NCBI RefSeq assembly: GCF_000145235.1
Contig: NC_014391.1
Location: 4,100,001-4,164,000 of the forward strand
DNA from: Micromonospora aurantiaca ATCC 27029
GTDB lineage: Bacteria; Actinomycetota; Actinomycetes; Mycobacteriales; Micromonosporaceae
Reading direction: 5' to 3'
DNA length: 64,000 nucleotides
Shown here: piece after piece, positions 50,998 to 60,490 of the stretch
Position numbering within the stretch: position 1 is the stretch's first letter
How the letters are laid out: every line of letters starts with the position of its first letter
Position numbers and translations under genes: made by a program
Notes under the pieces: generated by a model
The model's database searches: none
Told to the model about the DNA's origin: nothing
The model's input: only the letters and a program-made list of their open reading frames with translations

Positions 50998-51477
50998 TCA
51001 GGGATTCGAGCCCACGGCCAGCCCGAGCACCCCGCAGCAGGCCACGCCGACGACGGCCAGCAGGACCAGCATGACGCTGTAGTTGGACCACATGCCGAAC
51101 CGGGTGACGTCGGTGCCGTAGCCGTCGTACACCCGGTTGCGCCACCCGCCGAAGCGGAACGCGAGGTGGTGCGCGGCCCCCGGCTGCACCGCGAGCGTCG
51201 TGGTGACGATCGGGACACCCATGAAGTCGGTGTACCGGATGTCGTGCGCGCCGGCCGGCACCGCGACGTGCCATGTCCCCTCACCGGGGATGGCGACCAC
51301 CTGGCGGTCGATCTTGAAGCGGCTGGTCGCCGGCACGGGGATCAGGTACGGCCCGCGGTTCACCGAGACGACGAGCACGCCGCAGCCGGGCGGCGGGGTG
51401 ATCGGGTGCGGGTAGGCGATCAGCGGGCTGACGCCGCCGGGCATCGGCGGGTACGGCTGCGAGGGGAGGTAGGACAC
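50998..51477 (-). CDS. Membrane-anchored hypothetical protein
   Basis: 159 residues from a GTG at 51477 (GGGGAGGTAG upstream). A Pro-rich N-terminus (YLPSQPYPPMPGG) precedes a beta-rich domain (GVLVVSVNRGPYLIPV ... GTWHVAVPAGAHDIRYTD) resembling small domains that present charged residues, then a single C-terminal transmembrane helix (VMLVLLAVVGVACCGVLGLA). It is probably a tail-anchored protein. I recognise no family and the flanking genes do not suggest a function. Confidence 0.7.
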   Translation of the reverse strand: MSYLPSQPYPPMPGGVSPLIAYPHPITPPPGCGVLVVSVNRGPYLIPVPATSRFKIDRQVVAIPGEGTWHVAVPAGAHDIRYTDFMGVPIVTTTLAVQPGAAHHLAFRFGGWRNRVYDGYGTDVTRFGMWSNYSVMLVLLAVVGVACCGVLGLAVGSNP

Positions 51478-51521
51478 GGCTGGATTCTGGCACGGCCGTG
51501 CCAACCGTCGATCCCCGCCGG

Positions 51522-53174
51522 TCAGCCCGCTCCGGGCGCTCCGGCGTCGGCCAGCAGCCGCTGTCGCATCAGGAACTTGCGCACCTTCCCGGTCGGCCCC
51601 ATGACCACGTCGTCGTCGGGGACCGTCACCACCCGGCGCAACGTCGCGGCCACCGCCGGCCCCAGCGCGGCCCGGACCCGGCCGGTACGGTCGGCTGCCG
51701 GATCGGCGTCGGCGGTGAGCAGGAGCAGCACGTCGGTCACAGTCGTGCCGTCCTCCCCCGCCGCCGCGAGGACGGTGCAGTCGCGGACGTCCGGGCAGTG
51801 CCGGAGGATGCGCTCCTCGGACAGCGCGGTGTACAGCCAGGTGCCGCCGCCCAGGTCGACCGCGTCGCTGGCCCGGTCGACGTGGTGGTAGTCGCCGGCC
51901 GCGTCGCGGTACATCAGGTCACCGGTCAGGTAGTAGCCGCCCAGCCGCGTCCGGTACGTGGTGACCGAGTCGTTCCAGTAGCCGAGCGCCAGCGTCGGCG
52001 ACTTCAGGCCGACGTGCCCCACCTGCCCCGGCGGGACCTCCTCGCCGGTGTCCACGTCGAGCAGCGCGATCTCGGCGAACGGGTACGGCCTGCCGACGCA
52101 GCGGTCGTAGCGGTCGCTGCCCAGCCGGTGGGTGATCCGGAACGCGCCGTGCCCCATCTCGGTGGAGCCGAGCATGTCGACGAACTTGGAGCCGGGGACG
52201 TCGACCATGCCGTCGCGGGTGTACGCGGGGTGGCTGCCGACGGCGACCAGCCGGCGGACGTGCGCCTCGTGCGCGCAGTCACCGGTGTTGAACCAGTTGC
52301 GCACCGAGCTGAGGTCGCGGGTGGTCAGGTCGACCCGGGCCAGTTCCGACCAGGTCACCGCGAAGCCGAAGACGCCGGTGGGACGCCACCGCTCGATCGC
52401 GTCCAGGATCGTCTCCGCGCTGCGCTCGAACGGGCCGCCCTGCGCGGACAGGCACAGCAGCTGGTAGCCGTTGCAGAGCGCCTGGTTGAGCGTGATGATG
52501 CCGGCGGCGTGCGCGGCCGGCAGCGCGGACATCTCCCGCACCTCGCCGTACGGCCGGGACTCGGTGAGCCGGACCGCGCGGATCGCGGCGAACAGGCCGT
52601 GGTGCGAGTGGACGATCGCCGCAGGTACCCGGGTGGTGCCCGAGGAGTGGGTGATGACCACCGGTTCCTCGGGGTGGTGCCGGTGGTGCGGCGGCGCCTG
52701 CGCCGGGTCGCCGGTGCCGGTCTGCGCCGCGTCGCCGAGGATCTCCACGCCGAGGTCGTGCCCGGCCAGCGCGGCGTGGTCGGCGTCGACCACCACGCCG
52801 GCCCCGCGCAGCCGCCTGACGAACTCGGCCGCCAGCGGGACCGGCATGTTGCCGTTCATCAGCGCCGGGATCGCGCCGAGCCAGGTCAGCGCCAGGAAGT
52901 TGAGGAACACGTCGGGCGCGGAGGTCACGTACACCGCGATCGGGTCGGCCCGGCGAACGCCGCGCGCCCGGAACCAGGCGGCCCGGGCCGCGACCCGGTC
53001 GGTGAGCGTGGCCAGCGACAGCGGCGTCCAAGCGGGGATGCCGTCGACGTCGGCGTCGAACGTCACCCGCGGCATGTCCATGTCGGCGCCGTGCTCGGCC
53101 AGCCGGAGCAGCACGTTGCCCGCGCCCAGCTCCATGTCGGCCGCCAGCGTCGCCCGGAAGTTGTCGGCACCCAA
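51522..53174 (-). CDS. AMP-binding acyl/aryl-CoA ligase-like enzyme
   Basis: 550 residues of the adenylate-forming superfamily: P-loop VVITHSSGTTRVP near residue 190, LGSTEMGHG near 340, YYLTGDLMYRD and a DRASDAVDLGG hinge near 435, and the C-terminal catalytic lysine in GPTGKVRKFLM. It should activate a carboxylic acid as its adenylate and pass it to CoA or a carrier. TTG start at 53174 with GAGGAGG seven bases upstream; the next ATG (53135) is a weaker choice. It lies at the left edge of the terpenoid-type cluster, in the same direction as the exporter genes, and may supply acyl units to the KASIII-like proteins. Confidence 0.85.
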   Translation of the reverse strand: MGADNFRATLAADMELGAGNVLLRLAEHGADMDMPRVTFDADVDGIPAWTPLSLATLTDRVAARAAWFRARGVRRADPIAVYVTSAPDVFLNFLALTWLGAIPALMNGNMPVPLAAEFVRRLRGAGVVVDADHAALAGHDLGVEILGDAAQTGTGDPAQAPPHHRHHPEEPVVITHSSGTTRVPAAIVHSHHGLFAAIRAVRLTESRPYGEVREMSALPAAHAAGIITLNQALCNGYQLLCLSAQGGPFERSAETILDAIERWRPTGVFGFAVTWSELARVDLTTRDLSSVRNWFNTGDCAHEAHVRRLVAVGSHPAYTRDGMVDVPGSKFVDMLGSTEMGHGAFRITHRLGSDRYDRCVGRPYPFAEIALLDVDTGEEVPPGQVGHVGLKSPTLALGYWNDSVTTYRTRLGGYYLTGDLMYRDAAGDYHHVDRASDAVDLGGGTWLYTALSEERILRHCPDVRDCTVLAAAGEDGTTVTDVLLLLTADADPAADRTGRVRAALGPAVAATLRRVVTVPDDDVVMGPTGKVRKFLMRQRLLADAGAPGAG

Positions 53175-53290
53175 CGAGTGGCCTCCTCAGCTGACACGCG
53201 TCACGGCCGCGCCCCGTACCGGCCGCCGAGCGGGGACACGATCAGGCTAGAGCGCCCGCCACGCTGAGACAATGGTCGATGTACGGCCGG

Positions 53291-54055
53291 TCAGGAGACC
53301 TCGCGGTTGAACAGGTGCGACGACCAGAACAGACTGGCGGCGGCCAGCCCGGACATGATCAGCGCGCCCTGCCACACCACGGTCTGGGTGATCTGGCCGG
53401 CGAACAGCGCTCGCATGCCGTCGGTGGCCCAGGCGAACGGGTTCCACACCGCGACCCGCTGGATCCAGATCGGCGCCAGCACGAGCGGGATGAGCACGCC
53501 GGCGAGCAGCGACACCGGCTGCCCGACGGTGTTCACCAGCACGCCGAGGCTGTTCTCGTTGCGTACCAGCAACGCGATGTCGTACGAGATCGAGGTGCTG
53601 AGCAGCACCATCACCGACAGCAGCGCGTACGACACCAGCAGGTTCGCCAGGTGCACCCGCAGGCCGAACGGCAGCGCCACCAGCGTGACCACGACGGCCT
53701 GCACCACGTTGAGGCACACGTGCATGAGCGCCCGGCCCAGCAGCAGGCCGGTCCGGCTCACCGGCGTCACCCGGCACCTGTCGATGATGCCCGCGCGCAG
53801 CGCGCTGAGCAGCCCGTAACCGGCGAACAGGCCACCGAACAGGCCCATCGCCACGAACAGGCCGGGCACGTAGATCCGGTACGCGTCGGCGTAGGACGCG
53901 GCGCCCCGGTCGACCATCACCACCTTGAGGAACGGCGCGAAGAGGATCAGGTAGGTGATCGGCTGGGCCAGGCTGAACGCGACCATCACCGGGTTGCGCA
54001 CCATCAGGCCGGCCTCCTGCTGGAAGATCAGCCAGGTGTCGCGGACGAGTTTCAC
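53291..54055 (-). CDS. ABC-2 type exporter permease (DrrB-like)
   Basis: 254 residues with about six membrane helices; LIFQQEAGLMVRNPVMVAFSLAQP opens the protein as in DrrB-type permeases, and the conserved FAWATDGMRALFAG lies near the C-terminus. It works with the ATPase encoded just upstream. The GTG at 54055 has AGAGGAG six bases ahead; an earlier GTG (54082) overlaps the ATPase stop (GTGA) and would add nine residues. The pair resembles antibiotic-export systems and is expected to export the product of the adjacent cluster. Confidence 0.88.
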   Translation of the reverse strand: MKLVRDTWLIFQQEAGLMVRNPVMVAFSLAQPITYLILFAPFLKVVMVDRGAASYADAYRIYVPGLFVAMGLFGGLFAGYGLLSALRAGIIDRCRVTPVSRTGLLLGRALMHVCLNVVQAVVVTLVALPFGLRVHLANLLVSYALLSVMVLLSTSISYDIALLVRNENSLGVLVNTVGQPVSLLAGVLIPLVLAPIWIQRVAVWNPFAWATDGMRALFAGQITQTVVWQGALIMSGLAAASLFWSSHLFNREVS

Positions 54056-54078
54056 GCCGTACTCCTCTCGGCGTCCGG

Positions 54079-55056
54079 TCACTCGGCGAGCGACCGGCCG
54101 GTCTTGGCCAGGAACACGTCGTCGAGGCTGGGCCGGCGGGCCTCGATCGCGCCGGGCTCGATGCCCCTGTCGTAGAGCGCCCGCATGATCTGCGGGATGG
54201 CGGTGGCGGCGCTGTCCACGTAGAGCCGCAGCGTGCCGTCGACCGGCTCGGCCGCGTGCACGTACGGCGCCTCGGCCAGCAGCTTCGTCGCTGCCGGCAG
54301 GTCGCCGCCGGTCTCGCCCGCGACGTCGGCGGCGGCGAAGTCGATCGCGACCACGTCACCGGAGATCTCGCGTTTGAGCGCCGACGGGGTGCCCTCGGCC
54401 ACGATCCGCCCGGCGTCGATGATCGAGACCCGGTCGCAGAGGCTGTCGGCCTCGTCCAGGTAGTGCGTGGTGAGGAAGATGGTCATGCCCTCCTCGCGCA
54501 GCCGCCGTACCTCCTGCCACATCCGGACCCGGCTGGGCGGGTCGAGCCCGGCGGTGGGCTCGTCCAGGAACATGACCTGCGGCGAGTGGATAACACCCAG
54601 TGCCACGTCGAGACGGCGGCGCTGCCCGCCCGAGTACGTCTTGATCTTGCGGTCGGCGAAGTCGTCGAGCTGGAACGCGCGGATCGCCCCGGCTGCCAGT
54701 TCCTGCGCCACCGACTTGGACAGGCCGTGCATCCGGGCCTGGAGCACCAGGTCCCGGCGGGCGGTGGAGTCGTCGTAGGTGCCGCTGGCCTGCGCCACGA
54801 AGCCGATCCGCCGCCGGACCTGCGCGGGCGCGCGCAGCAGATCGACACCGGCGATGGTGGCCGCTCCCCCGCTGGGCCGGATCAGCGTCGCGAGCATCCG
54901 CAGCGTGGTGGACTTACCGGCGCCGTTCGGGCCGAGGAACCCGACGATCTCGCCTCGGCGTACCGCGAAGTCGACGCCGCGTACCGCGTCGACGGTGGTG
55001 GCGCCGCGCCCGCGCCCGACCCGGAAGGACTTGCGTAGGCCGGTGGCCTCGATCAT
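54079..55056 (-). CDS. Daunorubicin-type ABC exporter ATPase (DrrA-like)
   Basis: 325 residues: Walker A GFLGPNGAGKST, Q-loop RRIGFVAQ, signature KTYSGGQRRRLDVAL, Walker B VMFLDEPTAGLD and the H-loop TTHYLDEAD. The C-terminal extension (about 235-325, ending in PSLDDVFLAKTGRSLAE) is the DrrA-specific tail that couples to the permease. GGAGG precedes the ATG. It forms the energising half of the exporter and sits between the glycosyltransferase and permease genes in one minus-strand run. Confidence 0.92.
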   Translation of the reverse strand: MIEATGLRKSFRVGRGRGATTVDAVRGVDFAVRRGEIVGFLGPNGAGKSTTLRMLATLIRPSGGAATIAGVDLLRAPAQVRRRIGFVAQASGTYDDSTARRDLVLQARMHGLSKSVAQELAAGAIRAFQLDDFADRKIKTYSGGQRRRLDVALGVIHSPQVMFLDEPTAGLDPPSRVRMWQEVRRLREEGMTIFLTTHYLDEADSLCDRVSIIDAGRIVAEGTPSALKREISGDVVAIDFAAADVAGETGGDLPAATKLLAEAPYVHAAEPVDGTLRLYVDSAATAIPQIMRALYDRGIEPGAIEARRPSLDDVFLAKTGRSLAE

Positions 55057-55141
55057 CGAGCCTCCTCGTGCGGCACGACGCCTGCGCGGGTGCGTCAGGC
55101 CAGGCTAGTTCGGCCCCGACTGTTGGACAACGGTCGATGCG

Positions 55142-56302
55142 TCAGGCGTCGGGAGCCGTCCGTGCCAACGCGGCGAGGTGCGTCGCCGCCGCGCGGGCGC
55201 CGCCGGCCGTTGCGAACGACTCCCCCACCCGGCGCGCGCCCGCCCGGTACGCGGGCTCGTCGAGCACCGCGATCAGGGCGGCGGTCAGCTCCGCCGGGGT
55301 CGCCGAGTGAAAGGAGACCTCCAGGCCGGCGCCGGCCCGGCGCACCTGACGCGCCACCGCCGGGTGGTCGTGCCGGATCGGCGCGACCACCACCGGCACG
55401 CCGTGTGCCAGCGCCTCGGAGACGGTGCCCAGGCCACCGTGGGACACCAGCGCGTCCAGCCGGGGCATCAGCTCCAGCACCGGCACCCGGGGCGCGACCA
55501 GCACGTGCGGCGGCGGGTCGGGCACCAGGCCGGGGGCGGCGGTGAGGATCACCTGGACCCGGTCGGCGAGCGGCGCGGTCGCCGCCGTCATCCGCCGGTA
55601 GAAGTCGGCTGCGAGGTGCTCGGCCATCGTCCCGACCGTGACCAGCACGTGCCGGCGGCCGGGATCCCACGCGTCCCAGGCGAACGCGGGCGCGTTCGGC
55701 CGCCGTCCCAGCGCCGGCCCGGTGAGCACGCAGCCCGGCGGCAGCGGCGCCGGGCCGGTCAGCGCCGTGGTGGTCAGCCCGATCACGAGGTACGGCGAGA
55801 AGCGCAGGTCGATCGTCTCGTCCACCGGTACGTCGGTCATCGCCCACACCCGGCGGACCTGGGCGCGTACCCAGTCAGTGAACTCGGGCATCTCCCCGGT
55901 CGGCGGCGTCAGCTCCAGCATGCCGACGCAGAACGTCGCCCACGGCAGCCCGCGCCGGTGCGCGGCGAGCGCGCCGGCCAGCGCGTACTGGTCGGCCACC
56001 ACCACGTCCGGCCGGTACCGCTCGACCGCCGAGTCGGCGGCGTCGCGGATGAACCGGTTGGCGGGCAGCACGTGCCCCTCCCAGAGGCTGCGCACGGAGT
56101 CCGGCCCGGACGCGCCGTCGGGGCGGTAGTAGCGCTTGCCGGTCGGGAACAGTGTGGCGTCCGGGCCGACCAGCGGACGCAGGTCGCTGCGCGGCCCGAC
56201 CCAGGCCACCTCGTGCCCGGCCGCCTCCAGTTGCTGGGCGATGGCGACCGGGGCGTGCAGATGGGACTCCACCGGCAGCACGACGAAGAGGAAACGAGCC
56301 AC
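55142..56302 (-). CDS. MGT/UGT-type glycosyltransferase (GT1)
   Basis: 386 residues, GT-B fold. The N-terminal half begins FLFVVLPVESHLHAPVAIAQ, as in macrolide and other natural-product glycosyltransferases; the nucleotide-sugar site in the C-terminal half is VSHGGLGTVSEALAHGVPVVVAPI. GTG start at 56302. It could attach a sugar to the cluster product or to a resistance-masked form. The gene is divergent from the KASIII pair, with only 71 bp between, which must contain both promoters (a TTGACA reading rightward is at 56324). Donor and acceptor are unknown. Confidence 0.88.
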   Translation of the reverse strand: MARFLFVVLPVESHLHAPVAIAQQLEAAGHEVAWVGPRSDLRPLVGPDATLFPTGKRYYRPDGASGPDSVRSLWEGHVLPANRFIRDAADSAVERYRPDVVVADQYALAGALAAHRRGLPWATFCVGMLELTPPTGEMPEFTDWVRAQVRRVWAMTDVPVDETIDLRFSPYLVIGLTTTALTGPAPLPPGCVLTGPALGRRPNAPAFAWDAWDPGRRHVLVTVGTMAEHLAADFYRRMTAATAPLADRVQVILTAAPGLVPDPPPHVLVAPRVPVLELMPRLDALVSHGGLGTVSEALAHGVPVVVAPIRHDHPAVARQVRRAGAGLEVSFHSATPAELTAALIAVLDEPAYRAGARRVGESFATAGGARAAATHLAALARTAPDA

Positions 56303-56373
56303 GTCGATATGATCGCACGCGCGTTGACATCCATCGGCGTCACTGATCTGATCCGTGGCGTGACGGTACGCGT

Positions 56374-57312
56374 ATGACGGCGATCGACGCCGTCTCGGTG
56401 TTCCTGCCGCAGCGCCGGGTGCCGGTCGAGAGCCTGGCCGCGCCGCTGGGCCTGACCGACATGCAGGTCCGCCTGTTCCGCCGCTTCCACGGCCTGACCG
56501 AGGTCCGTCGCGACCCCGGGCTGTCCCTGACCGACCTGCTGCTGCACGCGGCGGCCGGCCTCACCGCGCTTCCCGCGCTACGGCAGCGCGTGCGGTTCGT
56601 GGTGTACGGGCGGGCGTTCCCGGTGGTCACCCCCTATCCGGTCAACCCGCTGCACGAGGTGTGCCGCACGCTCGGGCTGGGCCACGCACTCGCGTTCACG
56701 CTCACCCAGCAGTCCTGCGCCAGCGCGCTGGCCGCGATCGACGTGGCCGGGCGGCTGCTCGCGTCCGAACCGGACACGCCCGACGGCCCGCCGCTCGCGC
56801 TGGTGCTCACCGGTGAGAAGGCGTTCACCCGCGACGCCCAGTTCATCCCCGAGACGTCGGTGTTCAGCGAGGGCTCCTCGGCCTGCCTGCTCAGCGCCGG
56901 AGGCGGCCGGGACCGGCTCCTCGCGTACGCCTGCCACCAGCGGGGCGAGTTCGACGTGGCCGGCGGCGAGTCCCCGGCACGGTTCCAGCGGGCGTACCGG
57001 CCGGCGCTGGCCGAGGTGATCGGCCGCGCGCTGGACCGGGCCGGGACGGCGCTGTCCGAGCTGCGGCTGGTGCTGCCGCACAACGTCAACCTGATGACCT
57101 GGAAGCGGCTGTGCCGGCTGATCGGGCTGCCGCTGGACCGGGTGCTGCTGGACAACGTGACCGAGGCCGGCCACGTGTTCTGCGCCGACGCGTTCGTGAA
57201 CTACCGCACCGCCCGGGAGCGCGACCTGCTCCGGCCGGGTGACAGGTACCTGGTCGCGGCGGTGGGCGCCGGGGACGGCGCGACGTTCGCCGCCATGGTG
57301 TTCGAGCACTGA
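56374..57312 (+). CDS. KASIII-like (FabH-family) acyltransferase/condensing enzyme
   Basis: 312 residues of the thiolase fold. The active-site Cys is in TQQSCASAL (Cys115) and the His in LPHNVN (His236); the position of the third FabH residue, normally Asn, falls in TEAGHVF and is His267. Loss of the Asn occurs in FabH relatives that acylate a hydroxyl or amine instead of condensing with malonyl-ACP. It is followed after only five bases by a second FabH-like gene, so the two may form a heterodimer. The natural substrate is unknown; the nearby AMP-ligase could provide an activated acid. Confidence 0.8.
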   Translation: MTAIDAVSVFLPQRRVPVESLAAPLGLTDMQVRLFRRFHGLTEVRRDPGLSLTDLLLHAAAGLTALPALRQRVRFVVYGRAFPVVTPYPVNPLHEVCRTLGLGHALAFTLTQQSCASALAAIDVAGRLLASEPDTPDGPPLALVLTGEKAFTRDAQFIPETSVFSEGSSACLLSAGGGRDRLLAYACHQRGEFDVAGGESPARFQRAYRPALAEVIGRALDRAGTALSELRLVLPHNVNLMTWKRLCRLIGLPLDRVLLDNVTEAGHVFCADAFVNYRTARERDLLRPGDRYLVAAVGAGDGATFAAMVFEH

Positions 57313-57317
57313 CCGGC

Positions 57318-58286
57318 GTGCGGGAGGCCACCTTGGACGACGGGCTGCGCCTGCTGCGGGCCGCGCGGCACACGGTCACCGGCCCCGCCGCGCTGCTCGG
57401 CGATCCCGTGCTGCGCGAGCGCACCGCCGGCTACCTGGCGGACCTGACCCGGCCGTACGGGCTGCGCGTGCCGGACGGTCTGTTCGACGCGCCGTCGGGG
57501 GCGCTGGGTCAGTCGTACGGGGAGATGGCCGCCGAGCTGATCCGGGCGGTCGTGCCGCCGGACGAGCCGGTGGACCTGCTGGTGCTGGCGTTCGCCGTGC
57601 ACGACGTGCTGCCCGGGCGGGCCACCGCGGCGTACCTCAGTCACGTGTGCCCGGGCACGCCGATGTCGTTCGCGCTCTGCGACCAGGGTTCGGCGGCGGC
57701 TTTCACCGGGCTGCGGATCGCCCGCGAGTACGGGTGCCGCCGCGCCCTGCTGCTCACCGTCGAGCAGGCGGTCCTGCCGTACGACACGGCGGTGCCCGTA
57801 CCGGCCCGCCACCGGGCGGTGGCCATGCTCTACGGCACCGCCGCCGACGACACCGCCCGGACCGGCGGGGCGCGGGTGACAGGGCTGCGCCAGCACGCCG
57901 ACGTCGGCCCCGGCGACGTGGCGGCGCTCGCGGCGGCCGAGGTGCACGAGCTGACGGCCGGGCGTACCGATGTCGCGGTCGTGCTCGGCGCCGACCTCGC
58001 GGCCGTGTGGCCCGGCCCCGGCGGCGGCGCGGTGACGACCGGTCCACCGAGGCAGCCGTCCACCGGGGTCTGGTGGGCGCTGCTGGACCGTCTCGCCGGG
58101 GACGCGGCGCGGCCCCGGCCGGTGGTGGTGGCCGACTACGAGCCCGGCCTGGGCTACCTGAGCGTGGCCGCGCTGGCGCCGGCGGGCCGGTCAGAGCCCG
58201 TCGGCGAGCGCGGCGCGGACGAACGCGCACAGCCGTTCGTTCGCCTCCGGGGCGCCGACGGTGATCCGGACCCCGGCGCCTGGTAG
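57318..58286 (+). CDS. Degenerate KASIII-like partner protein
   Basis: 322 residues, thiolase fold, with a Cys in ALCDQGSAAAF (Cys121) at the expected nucleophile position, but I can find neither the HxAN/PHN histidine nor the Asn segment in the C-terminal half, and the last 35 residues are low-complexity. GTG at 57318 is adjacent to the previous stop; a TTG at 57333 has the better GGGAGG site. The final 96 bases overlap the convergent aminotransferase gene. Paired FabH-like subunits with one degenerate member are known (for example lipstatin-type systems), so it may be a non-catalytic or half-active partner. Confidence 0.7.
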   Translation: MREATLDDGLRLLRAARHTVTGPAALLGDPVLRERTAGYLADLTRPYGLRVPDGLFDAPSGALGQSYGEMAAELIRAVVPPDEPVDLLVLAFAVHDVLPGRATAAYLSHVCPGTPMSFALCDQGSAAAFTGLRIAREYGCRRALLLTVEQAVLPYDTAVPVPARHRAVAMLYGTAADDTARTGGARVTGLRQHADVGPGDVAALAAAEVHELTAGRTDVAVVLGADLAAVWPGPGGGAVTTGPPRQPSTGVWWALLDRLAGDAARPRPVVVADYEPGLGYLSVAALAPAGRSEPVGERGADERAQPFVRLRGADGDPDPGAW

Positions 58287-59219
58287 CGCCATCACCAGGA
58301 TGCCCGCCTCCCGGGCCCGCTCGGCGAACGGCACGGCCCGCTCCCCCAGCGGCAGCCACACGAAGTTGGCCTCGCTGGGCGCCACGGTGAGCCCGAGGCC
58401 GCGCAGCGCGCCGATCAGGCCGGTACGCGCCGCCACCAGCTCCGTGCACCGCCGGGTCAGTTCGGCACCCACCTCCGGCGTCAGGCTCGCCACCGCCGCC
58501 GCCTGGGCGAGCGCGGAGGGGAAGAACACCGCCCCGGTGAGCGCGGCGGCCCGGGTGAGCCGGGGCGGCACCACGGCGTACCCGACGCGCAGCGCGGCGA
58601 GCCCGTACGCCTTGGAGAACGTGCGCAGCACGCAGACGTTGTCGTACGCGCGGTACAGGTCCATCCCGTCCGGCGAGCGCGGGTCGGTGACGAACTCGCG
58701 GTACGCCTCGTCCACGATCACCGGCACGTTGGCCGGGACGCGGTCGAGGAACGCCTCGACGTCGTCGCGGCGCAGCGCCGTACCGGTCGGGTTGTTGGGG
58801 TTGCACAGCAGCACGCACCGGGTCCGGTCGGTGACCGCGTCCGCCATGGCCGGCAGGTCGTGGTCGTACCCGCGCATCGGGACCGGCACGGCGCGGGCGC
58901 CGGCGTTGCCGATGATCAGCGGGTAGCCCTCGAACGACAGGGCGGGGTGGACGACGTCCGGGCGTGGTCCGAGGGACTGCACGAGGTGCTGGCACAGTCC
59001 GGCCGAGCCGGGGCCGACGAGGATCGCCTCGGGGCCCACGCCGAGCCGCGCCGACAGCGCCGCGACGAGCGCCGACGACGTGCGGTCCGGATAGCGCTGG
59101 AGCGTCGCGGCGGCGCCCTCGACCACCCGCCGGATCCCCGGCAGCGGCGGGTAGGGCGTCTCGTTCATGGACAGGTCGGCCGGGGGTTGCGTCCCGACGG
59201 CGGTGGCAGGCGTCATCAT
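58191..59219 (-). CDS. HisC-like pyridoxal-phosphate aminotransferase
   Basis: 342 residues, fold type I class II aminotransferase. Motifs: N-terminal NETPYPPLPGI, CNPNNPTGTA, DEAYREF, the PLP lysine in RTFSKAYGLAALRVGY, and ANFVWLPLG and GVRITVG at the end. This matches histidinol-phosphate aminotransferases and their aromatic-amino-acid relatives. Its place at the end of the polyprenyl/UbiA/cyclase unit, overlapping the FAD gene by four bases, makes a secondary-metabolite role more likely than histidine synthesis, for instance making an aromatic 2-oxo acid or installing an amine. Substrate not determinable here. Confidence 0.88.
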   Translation of the reverse strand: MMTPATAVGTQPPADLSMNETPYPPLPGIRRVVEGAAATLQRYPDRTSSALVAALSARLGVGPEAILVGPGSAGLCQHLVQSLGPRPDVVHPALSFEGYPLIIGNAGARAVPVPMRGYDHDLPAMADAVTDRTRCVLLCNPNNPTGTALRRDDVEAFLDRVPANVPVIVDEAYREFVTDPRSPDGMDLYRAYDNVCVLRTFSKAYGLAALRVGYAVVPPRLTRAAALTGAVFFPSALAQAAAVASLTPEVGAELTRRCTELVAARTGLIGALRGLGLTVAPSEANFVWLPLGERAVPFAERAREAGILVMALPGAGVRITVGAPEANERLCAFVRAALADGL

Positions 59220-60490
59220 CGCTCACTTTCCGACGGGACCGGTGGGGACGGGGTGTGCGCGTGCCGGTCGGCCAGCAGCCCCAGTTGGTAGAGCCGGTCG
59301 ACGGCCGACAGCGGCCGGACGTCGGTGCCGGAGAGGTTGCCGGCGGTGAGCCCGAGCAGCCGGGGGTTGGCGGCGGTACGGCGCATCATCCGCGCGCCGA
59401 GCAGCTTCGGCAGCCCGGACACGGCGGTGATCATGCGGGAGGCGTTGTGGCTGACGGTCGCGACGTGGTCGAGCCGGGGCCGCCGGGCCGCCTCGAAGGC
59501 CCGCAGCGCCCGGTCCACGGCGGCCGGTTCCGGCGCGCCGCCCTCGGCGGCCAGGCAGGCGGCGAGCGTCTCAGCGTCACCGAGGGAGCTGTTGACGCCC
59601 TGCGCCGCCATCGGGTGCACCGCGTGGGCGGCCTCACCGGCGAGCGCGAGCCCCGGTGCGGCCAGGCGCGCGCTGCGCAGCCGGTAGACCGCGAGCAACT
59701 GGCGCCGGTGCAGGCTCGCGCGCACGGCCGGTTCCAGCGGGCTGATCGCCGGGACGGCGGCGAGCAGCCGTCCGCACCACGCGTCCAGGTCCACGCGGCC
59801 CCGGAACTCGTCCGGTGTGACCTGCACATAGAGGCGGCACCGCCCGCCCGGCAGCGGGTAGACCAGGCAGAGTCCCCGGGCGGTGCGGTAGGCGGACACC
59901 TCGTCGGCCACCTCGGCGCTGTCCACGTCGAAGGCGACCAGGCCGTGCGGGTACTCCCGGCGCTCCACGCCGATCCCGGCCGCGCGGCGCAGCGGCGAGG
60001 ACATGCCGTCGGCCGCGACCACCAGCGACGCCTCGATGTCCCGCTCGGCGCCGTCCGCGACGACCCGGACGCCGTCGATCCGCCCGTCGTGATCGCGCCG
60101 GACGCCTGTCACCCGCACACCCCACCGGACCTCCACGCCGGCCGGCAGCCGGTCGGTCAGCACCGCGCGCAGGTCGCCGTAGTCGGCGCAGAGGATCTGC
60201 CGGTACGCCCCGGGCAGGCCCGCGTAGTCCAGGCAGAGCAGCGGCTCGCCGTGCGCGTCGCGGATGGCCAGCCGCCCGACCGGGCGCGCGCCGGTGGCCC
60301 GCAGGGCGTCCAGCGCGCCCCAGGAGTCGAGGATGCGGACCGTCTCGGGCTGGAGGATCTCGCCCTTGGCGATCGACGCGGGAGCGCGCTGCCGGTCGAG
60401 CACGAGCACCCGCAGGCCGAGCGCGCCGAGCGCGTGCGCGCAGGCCAGCCCGGCCGCGCCGGCGCCGGCCACCACCACGTCGGCGGTCAT
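59216..60490 (-). CDS. FAD-dependent monooxygenase/epoxidase-like protein
   Basis: 424 residues. The FAD-binding GxGxxG is in VVVAGAGAAGLACAHALG, the middle motif in VVAADGMSSPLRRAAG, and the C-terminal FAD motif in GLALAGEAAHAVHPMAAQGVNSSLGDAETLA. The stretch KGEILQPETVRILDSWG resembles the GE-LQP signature of squalene epoxidases, and UbiA-cyclase company fits epoxidation of a polyprenyl tail before cyclisation, as in meroterpenoid pathways. A geranylgeranyl-reductase or hydroxylase role is also possible. The start overlaps the cyclase-like stop by four bases. Confidence 0.85.
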   Translation of the reverse strand: MTADVVVAGAGAAGLACAHALGALGLRVLVLDRQRAPASIAKGEILQPETVRILDSWGALDALRATGARPVGRLAIRDAHGEPLLCLDYAGLPGAYRQILCADYGDLRAVLTDRLPAGVEVRWGVRVTGVRRDHDGRIDGVRVVADGAERDIEASLVVAADGMSSPLRRAAGIGVERREYPHGLVAFDVDSAEVADEVSAYRTARGLCLVYPLPGGRCRLYVQVTPDEFRGRVDLDAWCGRLLAAVPAISPLEPAVRASLHRRQLLAVYRLRSARLAAPGLALAGEAAHAVHPMAAQGVNSSLGDAETLAACLAAEGGAPEPAAVDRALRAFEAARRPRLDHVATVSHNASRMITAVSGLPKLLGARMMRRTAANPRLLGLTAGNLSGTDVRPLSAVDRLYQLGLLADRHAHTPSPPVPSESER

